A stretch of DNA of 64,000 nucleotides from Phycisphaeraceae bacterium (lineage in GTDB: Bacteria > Planctomycetota > Phycisphaerae > Phycisphaerales > UBA1924): the NCBI GenBank assembly GCA_019636845.1, contig JAHBWV010000001.1, positions 124,001 through 188,000 on the forward strand, in the 5' to 3' direction. A model generated the notes under the pieces. That model had not been told where the DNA came from. It was given only the letters and a program-made list of their open reading frames with translations, and searched no databases. The translations under genes and the position numbers were made by a program. This document shows positions 18,654-26,534 of this stretch, piece by piece; the first letter of the stretch is position 1, and every line of letters starts with the position of its first letter.

Positions 18654-19403
18654 GTGATCCTTGTTGTTGTCTCCATCCTTGTTCTTGGGGTTCTCCTCGG
18701 GCTTGGTCTTCTAGCCCGCTGGTTGAGGGACAATCCGCGCGGGGATATCGAGACGGGCTTGTTTGTCAAGCTGGCATCGCTGTATGCGCGTGTCGTGCAT
18801 GGTCTTCGGGTGGAGGGGATGCCGCACGTCCCGCGGGAGAAGCATCCGGGTTCTCTGATCATCATCGCGAACCACACGGCTGGGGTGGATCCGGTCTTGA
18901 TCCAGGTCGTCTGTCCGTTCGAGATCCGATGGATCATGGCGATGGACATGCGCCTGCCATCGTTCGAATGGTTCTGGACCTGGGCGCGGATCATCTCGAT
19001 CCCACGCGGCAACGAGCTGCCCGCGACCCGAGAGGCGATCCGCCATGTTCGTGAAGGTGACGATGGGCACGGGGGCGTGCTCGGCATCTTTCCTGAGGGG
19101 GCGATCGAGCGACCGGAACGCCAGATTCTGCCGTTCCTGCGCGGCGTCGGGTTGATCATCAAGAAGTCCGAAGCGATCGTCCTGCCGGTGATCATCGAAG
19201 GAACGCCCCAGGTGGACCCGGCGTGGGCCTCGCTCTGGCGTCCCAGCAGCTCGAAACTGACCTTCAAGCAACCCTTGGACTACCGGGGGAGCGGGCTGTC
19301 AGCTGAGGAGATCAGCGCGGACCTCCGCCGCCGGTTTGTTGAGTGGACCGGCTGGCCTGCGAACGAGATCCACGCGGGCCTGATCCCCGGCAAGGGGTAT
19401 TGA
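18654..19403 (+). CDS. Lysophospholipid acyltransferase family protein (PlsC-type)
   Basis: 249 aa with GTG start. A hydrophobic N-terminal segment (residues 1-22) is followed by the acyltransferase motifs NHTAGVDP (the H-x4-D type catalytic site) and FPEG, plus IPRG between them. The family transfers an acyl chain to lysophosphatidate or related acceptors at the inner membrane face. No alternative start with a better ribosome site was seen. It is divergent from rarA, and the tetR operon follows after 200 bp. Confidence 0.85.
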   Translation: MILVVVSILVLGVLLGLGLLARWLRDNPRGDIETGLFVKLASLYARVVHGLRVEGMPHVPREKHPGSLIIIANHTAGVDPVLIQVVCPFEIRWIMAMDMRLPSFEWFWTWARIISIPRGNELPATREAIRHVREGDDGHGGVLGIFPEGAIERPERQILPFLRGVGLIIKKSEAIVLPVIIEGTPQVDPAWASLWRPSSSKLTFKQPLDYRGSGLSAEEISADLRRRFVEWTGWPANEIHAGLIPGKGY

Positions 19404-19566
19404 GGCCCGGCGTGGGCCGTGATCCTCAAGTGTGGATCACATAGAGACTTGTGGCGAATGAGGACGTGTGTGCCGCGGCAGTCTCATGCGGGTCGCGCCA
19501 GGCGCTGGTGTGAATAGACCATCGGAAACCTATCATAATACAAACGTGTAGTGAAGAAACCCCAAA

Positions 19567-19603
19567 TACCGTCTGGACGGTAGAAACCGACCGTCTGGAC
19601 GGT
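19567..19603 (+). promoter_or_regulatory. Tandem palindromic operators of the TetR-regulated efflux operon
   Basis: TACCGTCTGGACGGTA (19567-19582) is followed 22 bp further on by ACCGTCTGGACGGT (19590-19603). Each is a near-perfect inverted repeat with arms of 6-7 bp around TG. The 22-bp spacing equals about two helical turns, and the second copy ends 1 nt before the GTG start of tetR, so binding would block the operon. A weak -10-like TATCAT/CATAAT lies at 19531-19539. Confidence 0.8.
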
Positions 19604-19604
19604 A

Positions 19605-20219
19605 GTGTTTGGGATGCAGCAGAGTTCATTCGTCGCATTGCGTGACCGGGTGCTCGACGCGGCCGAGGCCGTTGTCGTTCGCCAGGGGATCGCGAATCTC
19701 ACGCTCGAAGCCGTTGCCGCGGATGCCGGCATGAGCAAGGGCGGCTTGCTTCACCACTTTCCGAACAAGGACAAGCTGATCGAGGCGATGGTGGTTCGCT
19801 GCGCGGATCAGTGGCGTGAGCACATGAACGAGGCGTATGCGGCAACTCCTGAGGGTCCTGGGCGGATGGCCCGCTCCATGCTGAGCCACCTGAAGGATCC
19901 GGACTCTTGGACGGAGCAGTGCCAGCGTGGATCGTGCGCGGCGTTCGCGGCACTCGCGCAGAACCCCGCGCTCATCCAACCCATGCGGGCGGTGTACAGC
20001 GAGATCCGCGAGCGGCTGTCGAAGGACGGTCTGCCCGAAGGCGTGGGGGAGACGGTGATCGCCGCGATGGATGGGCTCTGGCTCTACAGGGTGCTCGGCC
20101 TGACGACGGTGGACAAGACGCTGATGGATCTGGTCCGGAAGGTGGTCGAGCGTCTGGTATGCGGCTCGATCGACACGGACGACGTGTCCGGCAACGCTGA
20201 CGGGAGGAACGACGCATGA
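19605..20219 (+). CDS. TetR/AcrR family transcriptional repressor
   Basis: 204 aa. The N-terminal helix-turn-helix is the classic form (NLTLEAVAADAGMSKGGLLHHFPNKDKLI, about residues 31-60). The C-terminal ligand domain is of the TetR_C_28 style. GTG 19605 is given; ATG 19614 (M-Q-Q-S-S) is equally possible. It is the first gene of a four-gene efflux operon and overlaps the adaptor gene by 4 nt (ATGA), so it probably represses its own operon through the tandem palindromes just upstream. Confidence 0.9.
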   Translation: MFGMQQSSFVALRDRVLDAAEAVVVRQGIANLTLEAVAADAGMSKGGLLHHFPNKDKLIEAMVVRCADQWREHMNEAYAATPEGPGRMARSMLSHLKDPDSWTEQCQRGSCAAFAALAQNPALIQPMRAVYSEIRERLSKDGLPEGVGETVIAAMDGLWLYRVLGLTTVDKTLMDLVRKVVERLVCGSIDTDDVSGNADGRNDA

Positions 20220-21499
20220 ATCGCAAGTGGATTGTCGGTACAACGGTTGTGGTTGTTGCAGCGGTTGCTGTGGCGGGCGCGATCGCTGCGGTCAAGGGGC
20301 GCGAGAGGGGTGGTGAGGCCGGTGCTCCGGTGTTTGAGCCGTTCGAGGCGGCCCAGATCGTCGAAGCGGGCGTGACGACCTTTCAGCCGACAGCGGACAT
20401 GGTGGGGACGGTCTTTGCGATGCGGTCGGTGATGGTGCGGAACGAGCTGGCGGCTCGCGTGCTCGAGGTCGGGTTCGACTCCGGCGAGGTGGTCGAGGCG
20501 GGCCAGGTGCTGGTGAGGCAGGACGACGCGACAGATCGGGCGGACCTGGAGGCGGCTCTGGCCTCGGTGCGCGTTGCGGAAGCGAGCATCGAGCAGGGTG
20601 ACACCGAGATCGCGCTGGCGGAAGTTGAGCTTCAGCGGCTCTCGGCGGTGCAGTCGCGTGCGATCGCGGAGGTGGAACTTGATCGCGCGCGATCACGCCT
20701 CGACGCGGCTCGGGCGGCGCGTGCCCGCTGGGTTGCCGAGGCGGATCAGGCCCGCGCACGGGTGGCGCAGGTCGAGTCCCGGATAGAGAAGCTCACGATT
20801 CGCGCACCGTTCCGCGCACGGGCGGGGATGCGCACGGTCCACGAGGGCCAGTATCTGGCAGAGGGCACGGACATTGTCGGTTTGCAGGAACTGAGCGACA
20901 CGATCTATCTCGATTTCGCGGTTCCGCAGGAGTACGCGGAGCGGGCGAGGGTCGGCACGGTGGTGATGGCCTCCGGCGCGATGCTCGGGCCAGAGCCCGC
21001 AAGGATCGAGGTCGTTGCCGTGGACGCGACGGTGAACAACAGCACGCGCAACCTGCGGATCCGCGCGATCGTTGACAACTCGAGGGGCGCGCTGGTGCCG
21101 GGGATGTTCGTGCAGGTGAGAGTGCCCATCGATGCGCCCTCGGAGCACGTCGTGGTCCCGAGCGTTGCGATCAGGCGTGCGCCGTACGGCAACTCGGTCT
21201 TCGTGATCAGCGCGGATGGATCGGGCGAAACGCGGGCGTTCCAGCGTTTCGTCACGCTCGGCGAGACCCTCGGAGAACAGGTCATCGTGCTCGACGGCCT
21301 GAAGCCGGGAGAGCGCATCGCGGCGGCCGGCTCGTTCAAGCTGCGCGACGGCGTGAAGGTGGTTTCAGGGCAGCCGGGGGGCGGGCCGGGGGGTGGGCCC
21401 CGAGGAGCCGGAGCAGGGAGCGACCGCGCGGGCGGGTCATCGCCGGCATCGGGCGGCGCGACGACAGCCGACGGGCAGCACGGCCCCGAGAAGTCGTGA
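20216..21499 (+). CDS. RND efflux periplasmic adaptor (membrane fusion protein)
   Basis: 427 aa. The start overlaps the tetR stop, with GGGAGG 8 nt upstream. An N-terminal membrane anchor (residues 5-24) is followed by a lipoyl half-motif, an alpha-helical hairpin with coiled-coil character (~110-190), the second lipoyl half (LTIRAPFRARAGMRTVHEGQYL), a beta-barrel and a membrane-proximal domain. The C-terminal 45 residues are Gly/Pro/Ser-rich. It bridges the RND pump to the outer membrane channel encoded two genes downstream. Confidence 0.9.
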   Translation: MNRKWIVGTTVVVVAAVAVAGAIAAVKGRERGGEAGAPVFEPFEAAQIVEAGVTTFQPTADMVGTVFAMRSVMVRNELAARVLEVGFDSGEVVEAGQVLVRQDDATDRADLEAALASVRVAEASIEQGDTEIALAEVELQRLSAVQSRAIAEVELDRARSRLDAARAARARWVAEADQARARVAQVESRIEKLTIRAPFRARAGMRTVHEGQYLAEGTDIVGLQELSDTIYLDFAVPQEYAERARVGTVVMASGAMLGPEPARIEVVAVDATVNNSTRNLRIRAIVDNSRGALVPGMFVQVRVPIDAPSEHVVVPSVAIRRAPYGNSVFVISADGSGETRAFQRFVTLGETLGEQVIVLDGLKPGERIAAAGSFKLRDGVKVVSGQPGGGPGGGPRGAGAGSDRAGGSSPASGGATTADGQHGPEKS

Positions 21500-21591
21500 A
21501 GACTCGGAGCGCGTCGATTGTGGTGTGAGCAGCGGAGTTGGTCGGGTCTGGATGCGGGGAGCGGCGCCGCGTGTCGGCGCGGGAGTATCGC

Positions 21592-24500
21592 GTGCGATCA
21601 TTCACGGACATTTTCATCAAGAAGCCGGTTCTGGCGATCGTGATCAATCTGATCATCCTTGCGGTGGGATGGAGATCGATCGACGCGCTGGCGGTCAGGC
21701 AGTATCCGCGCCTGGAGTCGAGCGCGATCGTCATCACGACGGTGTACGTCGGTGCGAGCGCGGAGACGGTGCGCGGCTTCATCACGACGCCGATCGAGCA
21801 GGCGGTGTCGGCGATCGATGGGATCGATTACATCGAGAGTTCGAGCCGCGCGGGCGTGAGCACGGTCACGGTGCGATTGCGTCTGAACCATGACAGCAAC
21901 GACGCTTTGGCGGAGATCAGCGCTCGTCTGAACCAGGTGCGCAGCCGCCTGCCCGCGGATGCCGAGGCGCCCGCGGTCGACATCCAGCGGACGGACAAGC
22001 CCTACGCGACGTTCTATATCTCGTTCACGAGCGAGCAGATGAGTCTTGTGCAGCTGAACGACTTTCTGATCCGGGAGGTCCAGCCGGAGTTCCAGACGAT
22101 CGCGGGGGTGCAGCGTGTTGCCGTCGAGGGCTCGCGCGAGCTGGCGATGCGTGTCTGGCTCGACACCGACAAGATGGAGAGCTTCGACATCTCGCCCAGC
22201 GAGGTGTGGGACGCGCTCGGCCGGAACAACTTCCTCGCGGCGGTGGGGCGCACCAAGAGCCGCGACGTGCAGATCGATCTGCTGACCGACACGGACCTGA
22301 AGGCCGTCTCGGAGTTTCGCGACCTGATCGTGCGCGAGCGCGAGGGGACGCTGGTGCGACTGGGCGATATCTCGAAGGTGGAACTGGGGAGCGAGGAGCC
22401 GACGGGGCAGGCGGGCTTCAACGGCACCCCCGCGATCTGGCTCTCGGTGTGGCCGCTTCCCCGAGCGAACGAGCTGGATGTGGCGCGCCTGCTGAAGAAG
22501 CGGATCGAGGAGGTCCGTCCGACGCTTCCGGCCGGCATCGAGATGACGCTGGCGTACGACGGCACCTATTACATGGAGAACGCGATCAAGGAGATCACCA
22601 AGACGCTGGTCGAGACGGTGGCGATCGTGGCTCTGGTGGTCTTTCTCTTCATGGGGAGCATCCGGACGGTGATCGTTCCGCTGTTCGCGATGCCCGTGTC
22701 GCTGGTCGGATCCTGCATCGCGATCCTGCTGTTCGGATTCTCGCTGAACCTGCTCACGATCCTCGCGATCGTGTTGTCGGTCGGCCTGGTCGTGGACGAC
22801 GCGATCGTGATGGTCGAGAACGTGGAGCGGCACATCCGCGCGGGGAAGGCCAGGTTCGAGGCGGCATTGATCGGCGCGAGGGAGCTGGCGGCGCCAGTGG
22901 TCTCCATGACCATCACGCTCGCGGCGGTGTACGCCCCGATCGGGTTCCAGAGCGGGCTGACGGGCATGCTCTTCCGCGAGTTCGCCTTCACGCTCGCGAC
23001 GGCGGTCGTGATCTCAGGGATTGTGGCGGTGACGCTCTCGCCCGTGCTCTCGTCGTGGATGATCCCGCCGGGGGGCAAAGAGGGGCGAATGACCCGGGCA
23101 GTGAACAGGGTGTTCGCGGGAATCCGGAGTGTGTACGAGCGCGTGCTTGGCGTTGTGCTGCGGGCGTGGTGGGCCGTGGTGATCGCCTCGATCGCGATCT
23201 GCGCGCTCGCACCGTCTCTCTACACAAGGTCAAAGAAGGAGCTTGCGCCGACGGAAGACGAGGGGATCGTCTTCGCAGTTGTGCAGACCGCGCCCGATGC
23301 AACGCTCGACTACACCGTGCGAGGGTTCTCCAAGGTTGCCGACGCCTTCATGTCCGTCCCCGAGGCGAAGTTCTTCTTCCAGGTCGCGGAACTCGCGATG
23401 GGAGGCGGATTCGGCGGGATCCAGACGATCGACTGGCACGAGCGTGATCGAACGACCGAGCCGATCCAGGGCGAGGTCATCGGCAAGCTCATGATGATCG
23501 AGGAGCTCCGATCGATCGCCGTTCGCCCCGCGCCACTTCCCGGCGCCGGCCAGTTCGATGTTGAGTTGATGATTACGAGCGGGGCCGAGGCGCCCGAGAT
23601 GGAGCCGATTGTCAACCAGATCATCGGCGCGGGGTACGGCTCCGGGAAGTTCGTCTATGTTGACTCCGATCTCAAGATCGATCTGCCTCAGACTCGGATC
23701 GAGATCGATCGCAAGAAGGTCGCCGATCTGGGGCTGGATCTTGCCGACGTCGGTCGCGACCTTTCCGTGCTTCTCGCGGGCGGGTATGTCAATCGATTCA
23801 ACTACGAGGGGCGTTCGTACAAGGTGATCCCGCAGGTGGGGGACGAGCTCCGGCAGATACCCGAGCAGGTGTTGCAGTGGAAGGTCCGCACACGCGACGG
23901 CGGGAGCGTCACGCTCCGCTCCCTCGTGACGCTGCGGACAGAGGCGGTGCCCCGCGTGCTCACCCGATTCCAGCAGCGCAACAGCGCGAAGATCTATGGC
24001 GTCGTTGCGCCCGGCGTGACGAAGGAAGAGGCCCTGAGCGCGCTGGAGCAGGCCGCCCGAGAGATCGTGCCGCCCGGCTACGCGATTGACTACGCCGGCG
24101 AGAGCCGCCAGATGCGCACGGAGGGCGCGACGCTCGTCTCGACGCTGGGGTTTGCGGTTGGCATCATTTATCTGGTGCTCGCGGCACAGTTCGGGAGTTT
24201 CCGTGATCCGTTTATCGTGCTCTTCGGCTCGGTGCCGCTGGCACTGACCGGCGCGCTCGTGTTCACGGCCACGGGCATCACCACGGTGAACATCTATTCG
24301 CAGGTCGGCCTGATCACGCTGGTCGGGCTGGTCGCGAAGAACGGCATCCTGATCGTTGAGTTTGCGAACCACCTGCAGGAGCAGGGGCTGTCGAAGCGGG
24401 ACGCGGTGCGCCAGGCCGCGGGGACGCGCCTTCGTCCGATCCTGATGACATCCGCCGCGACGATCTTCGGGCACTTCCCGCTCGTGCTGGTCTCCGGCGC

Positions 24501-24759
24501 GGGCGCAGAGGCGCGCAACAGCATCGGTATTGTGCTGGTCAGCGGCATGGCGATCTCGACTGTCTTCACACTGTTTGTTGTTCCATCCATCTACGTCCTG
24601 CTCGCGGCACGGCGCAAGCCAAGCCACGCACCGGATACCCCGACAACAGCCGGAGCAGGCGATGCCCCAGCGCTCGCCCACTCATCGGGTGGCAGCGGAA
24701 TCGGGCCGGTGTCTGCCGGTCCGGGTTCGCCCGGGTCGGGTTCTCTGGCGTCCGCATGA
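21592..24759 (+). CDS. RND efflux permease (HAE1/AcrB type)
   Basis: 1055 aa from GTG 21592, chosen because GGGAG is 6 nt upstream and the protein starts with the usual VRSFTDIFIKKPVLA just before TM1. TM4 carries the proton-relay GLVVDDAIVMVEN. Two large periplasmic loops and a second DDD-like half (LVGLVAKNGILIVEFANH) follow, as in inner-membrane drug/proton antiporters. The Pro/Gly/Ser-rich C-terminus (PDTPTTAGAGDAP) is long. The N-terminal extension open to 21538 has no family support. Neighbours supply adaptor and outer membrane factor, so this is a full tripartite pump; substrate unknown. Confidence 0.93.
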   Translation: MRSFTDIFIKKPVLAIVINLIILAVGWRSIDALAVRQYPRLESSAIVITTVYVGASAETVRGFITTPIEQAVSAIDGIDYIESSSRAGVSTVTVRLRLNHDSNDALAEISARLNQVRSRLPADAEAPAVDIQRTDKPYATFYISFTSEQMSLVQLNDFLIREVQPEFQTIAGVQRVAVEGSRELAMRVWLDTDKMESFDISPSEVWDALGRNNFLAAVGRTKSRDVQIDLLTDTDLKAVSEFRDLIVREREGTLVRLGDISKVELGSEEPTGQAGFNGTPAIWLSVWPLPRANELDVARLLKKRIEEVRPTLPAGIEMTLAYDGTYYMENAIKEITKTLVETVAIVALVVFLFMGSIRTVIVPLFAMPVSLVGSCIAILLFGFSLNLLTILAIVLSVGLVVDDAIVMVENVERHIRAGKARFEAALIGARELAAPVVSMTITLAAVYAPIGFQSGLTGMLFREFAFTLATAVVISGIVAVTLSPVLSSWMIPPGGKEGRMTRAVNRVFAGIRSVYERVLGVVLRAWWAVVIASIAICALAPSLYTRSKKELAPTEDEGIVFAVVQTAPDATLDYTVRGFSKVADAFMSVPEAKFFFQVAELAMGGGFGGIQTIDWHERDRTTEPIQGEVIGKLMMIEELRSIAVRPAPLPGAGQFDVELMITSGAEAPEMEPIVNQIIGAGYGSGKFVYVDSDLKIDLPQTRIEIDRKKVADLGLDLADVGRDLSVLLAGGYVNRFNYEGRSYKVIPQVGDELRQIPEQVLQWKVRTRDGGSVTLRSLVTLRTEAVPRVLTRFQQRNSAKIYGVVAPGVTKEEALSALEQAAREIVPPGYAIDYAGESRQMRTEGATLVSTLGFAVGIIYLVLAAQFGSFRDPFIVLFGSVPLALTGALVFTATGITTVNIYSQVGLITLVGLVAKNGILIVEFANHLQEQGLSKRDAVRQAAGTRLRPILMTSAATIFGHFPLVLVSGAGAEARNSIGIVLVSGMAISTVFTLFVVPSIYVLLAARRKPSHAPDTPTTAGAGDAPALAHSSGGSGIGPVSAGPGSPGSGSLASA

Positions 24760-24826
24760 TCCGAAGCGAAGTCGGCTCTTCAACATGCACGAGATGCACG
24801 ATCAGATCACGATCAGAGGCCAATCG

Positions 24827-26293
24827 ATGAAACTCGCATGGACATCCGCCCTTCTCGGCTTGTGCCTGCTCAACGGCTGCACGGTCGGTCCGAATCACGC
24901 CGAGCCGGTGACGCTCGCACCCGGCACATGGCCAGAGTCGCCCGCCGGAACGCTTGCGGAAGCCGAGCCGGACCTGCGCACATGGTGGGCTCGCTTTGAG
25001 GATCCCACGCTGAACGAGCTCGTCGTCCGCGCCCTTGAAGGGAACCTCGATCTTCGCCAGGCGGCGGCCCGAGTCCGTGAGGCAAGGGCTCTGCGAGGCG
25101 TCGCGGCATCGGACCAGTTCCCGACCATCAACGCCGGCGCATCGGCCTCTTACTCTCGCGACAGCGAGAACGCGTTCGGAAACGGCGGGAGTGGGGGTGG
25201 GAGTGGGGGGGGCGGCTCCAACAGTGCGGGCCAGGAGAATGATCTCTACGACGCGGGCTTCGATGCCGCATGGGAGATCGATGTCTTCGGGCGCGTGCGT
25301 CGATCGGTCGAGGCCGCCGACGCGGATCTTGCGGCTTCGCTCGAATCCGAGCGTGATGTGCGGGTCATCCTGGTGGCGGAGGTCGCGCGGACGTACATGG
25401 AACTTCGCGCCTCACAAACGCGCCTTGAGATCGCCAACCAGAACGTGAGGACTCAGCAAGAGACGCTCGAACTCTCGCAGGATCGCCTTGGCGCGGGGCT
25501 CGGCACGGAGCTCCAGGTCTCTCAGGCGACCACACAGCTCGAATCGACGCGCTCGCAGATTCCCGTTCTCATGGCGCAGGTCAGGCGTGCATCACATCGG
25601 CTGGATGTTCTGCTCGGCCAGCAGCCGGGGACGCTTGGCGATCAACTCGGGTCGGCACAGGTCCCGCCCTCGCCCGAGCTGGTGCAGATCGGCCTCCCCG
25701 CCGAGCTCCTCCGCAGGCGCCCGGATATCCGGCGCGTGGAGCGGGAGCTGGCCGCGGCGACCGCGCGCGTCGGGGTCGCGACCGCCGATCTGTATCCGCG
25801 CTTCACCCTCACCGGGAGTTTCGGCGTCCAGAGCGAGGACCTGGACACGCTGTTCGACGCGAGCAGCCGCACCTGGAGCGTGGGTCCGCTTGCGGTGCGT
25901 TGGCCGATCTTCACAGCAGGTCGTGTTCGCTCGACGATCCGTGTCAACGAGGCGCGCCAGGAACAGGCACTGATCGCCTACGAGAGAACCGTGCTCCTCG
26001 CCTACGAGGAAGTTGCCAACGCGCTGGTCTCGTACGCCCGCGTGCGTGAGCGACGGGAGTCTCTCACACGCGCGATGCTCGCGAGCGCGACGGCGGTCGA
26101 ACTCTCACAGGATCTTTGGACACGCGGCCTGACGGACTTCCTGAACGTGCTCGACTCTCAGAGGGCCCTGTTTCTGCTTCAGGACCAGCTCGCCGAGAGC
26201 GCCGCCGAAGAGGCAACCAGTCTTGTCGCGATCTACAAGGCCCTTGGGGGCGGGTGGGACGACCAAGCTGTTGCCGCGGCTTCGTCGCGGTGA
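24827..26293 (+). CDS. RND efflux outer membrane lipoprotein (NodT/OprM family)
   Basis: 488 aa from ATG 24827 with GAGG 7 nt upstream. Lipoprotein signal MKLAWTSALLGLCLLNGC (Cys18). Two TolC/OEP repeats follow with typical phrases (ALEGNLDLRQAAARVREARA, GLPAELLRRRPDIRRVERELAAATARVGVATADLYPRFTLTGSFG, and LTDFLNVLDSQRALF). A Gly/Ser-rich insert around residue 120 is encoded by runs of G (25180-25215). It completes the pump of this operon. Confidence 0.92.
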   Translation: MKLAWTSALLGLCLLNGCTVGPNHAEPVTLAPGTWPESPAGTLAEAEPDLRTWWARFEDPTLNELVVRALEGNLDLRQAAARVREARALRGVAASDQFPTINAGASASYSRDSENAFGNGGSGGGSGGGGSNSAGQENDLYDAGFDAAWEIDVFGRVRRSVEAADADLAASLESERDVRVILVAEVARTYMELRASQTRLEIANQNVRTQQETLELSQDRLGAGLGTELQVSQATTQLESTRSQIPVLMAQVRRASHRLDVLLGQQPGTLGDQLGSAQVPPSPELVQIGLPAELLRRRPDIRRVERELAAATARVGVATADLYPRFTLTGSFGVQSEDLDTLFDASSRTWSVGPLAVRWPIFTAGRVRSTIRVNEARQEQALIAYERTVLLAYEEVANALVSYARVRERRESLTRAMLASATAVELSQDLWTRGLTDFLNVLDSQRALFLLQDQLAESAAEEATSLVAIYKALGGGWDDQAVAAASSR

Positions 26294-26362
26294 GCCCATC
26301 CCTTCACGCGGCACCCGCGTCTGCCGATACACTCTGGCATGCTCCCGCGTGAGAACTCCCAG

Positions 26363-26389
26363 GATGGATCCGATGGATCCGATGGATCC
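26363..26389. repeat. Three tandem GATGGATCC units
   Basis: Three exact 9-nt copies lie in the convergent gap between the efflux operon and the kinase gene. The rest of the gap (26294-26534) shows nothing else. Confidence 0.7.
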
Positions 26390-26534
26390 GATCGAGCCGA
26401 GCGGGCCGCCGGATCGCCATCGGACCGGCACGTCCCGCGCTCATGGTGAGCAAGCTCACAGGAGTGGGAGTCGCGACGCCGACTCCCTACCCGAAGCGCG
26501 ACAGCGCATCGCACACACGAACAGCCGCGGCGGG

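Noticed and set aside
19567..19603. Terminal inverted repeats of a transposon
   Set aside because: The two palindromes are in direct tandem, spaced 22 bp and positioned at a tetR start; no transposase nearby.
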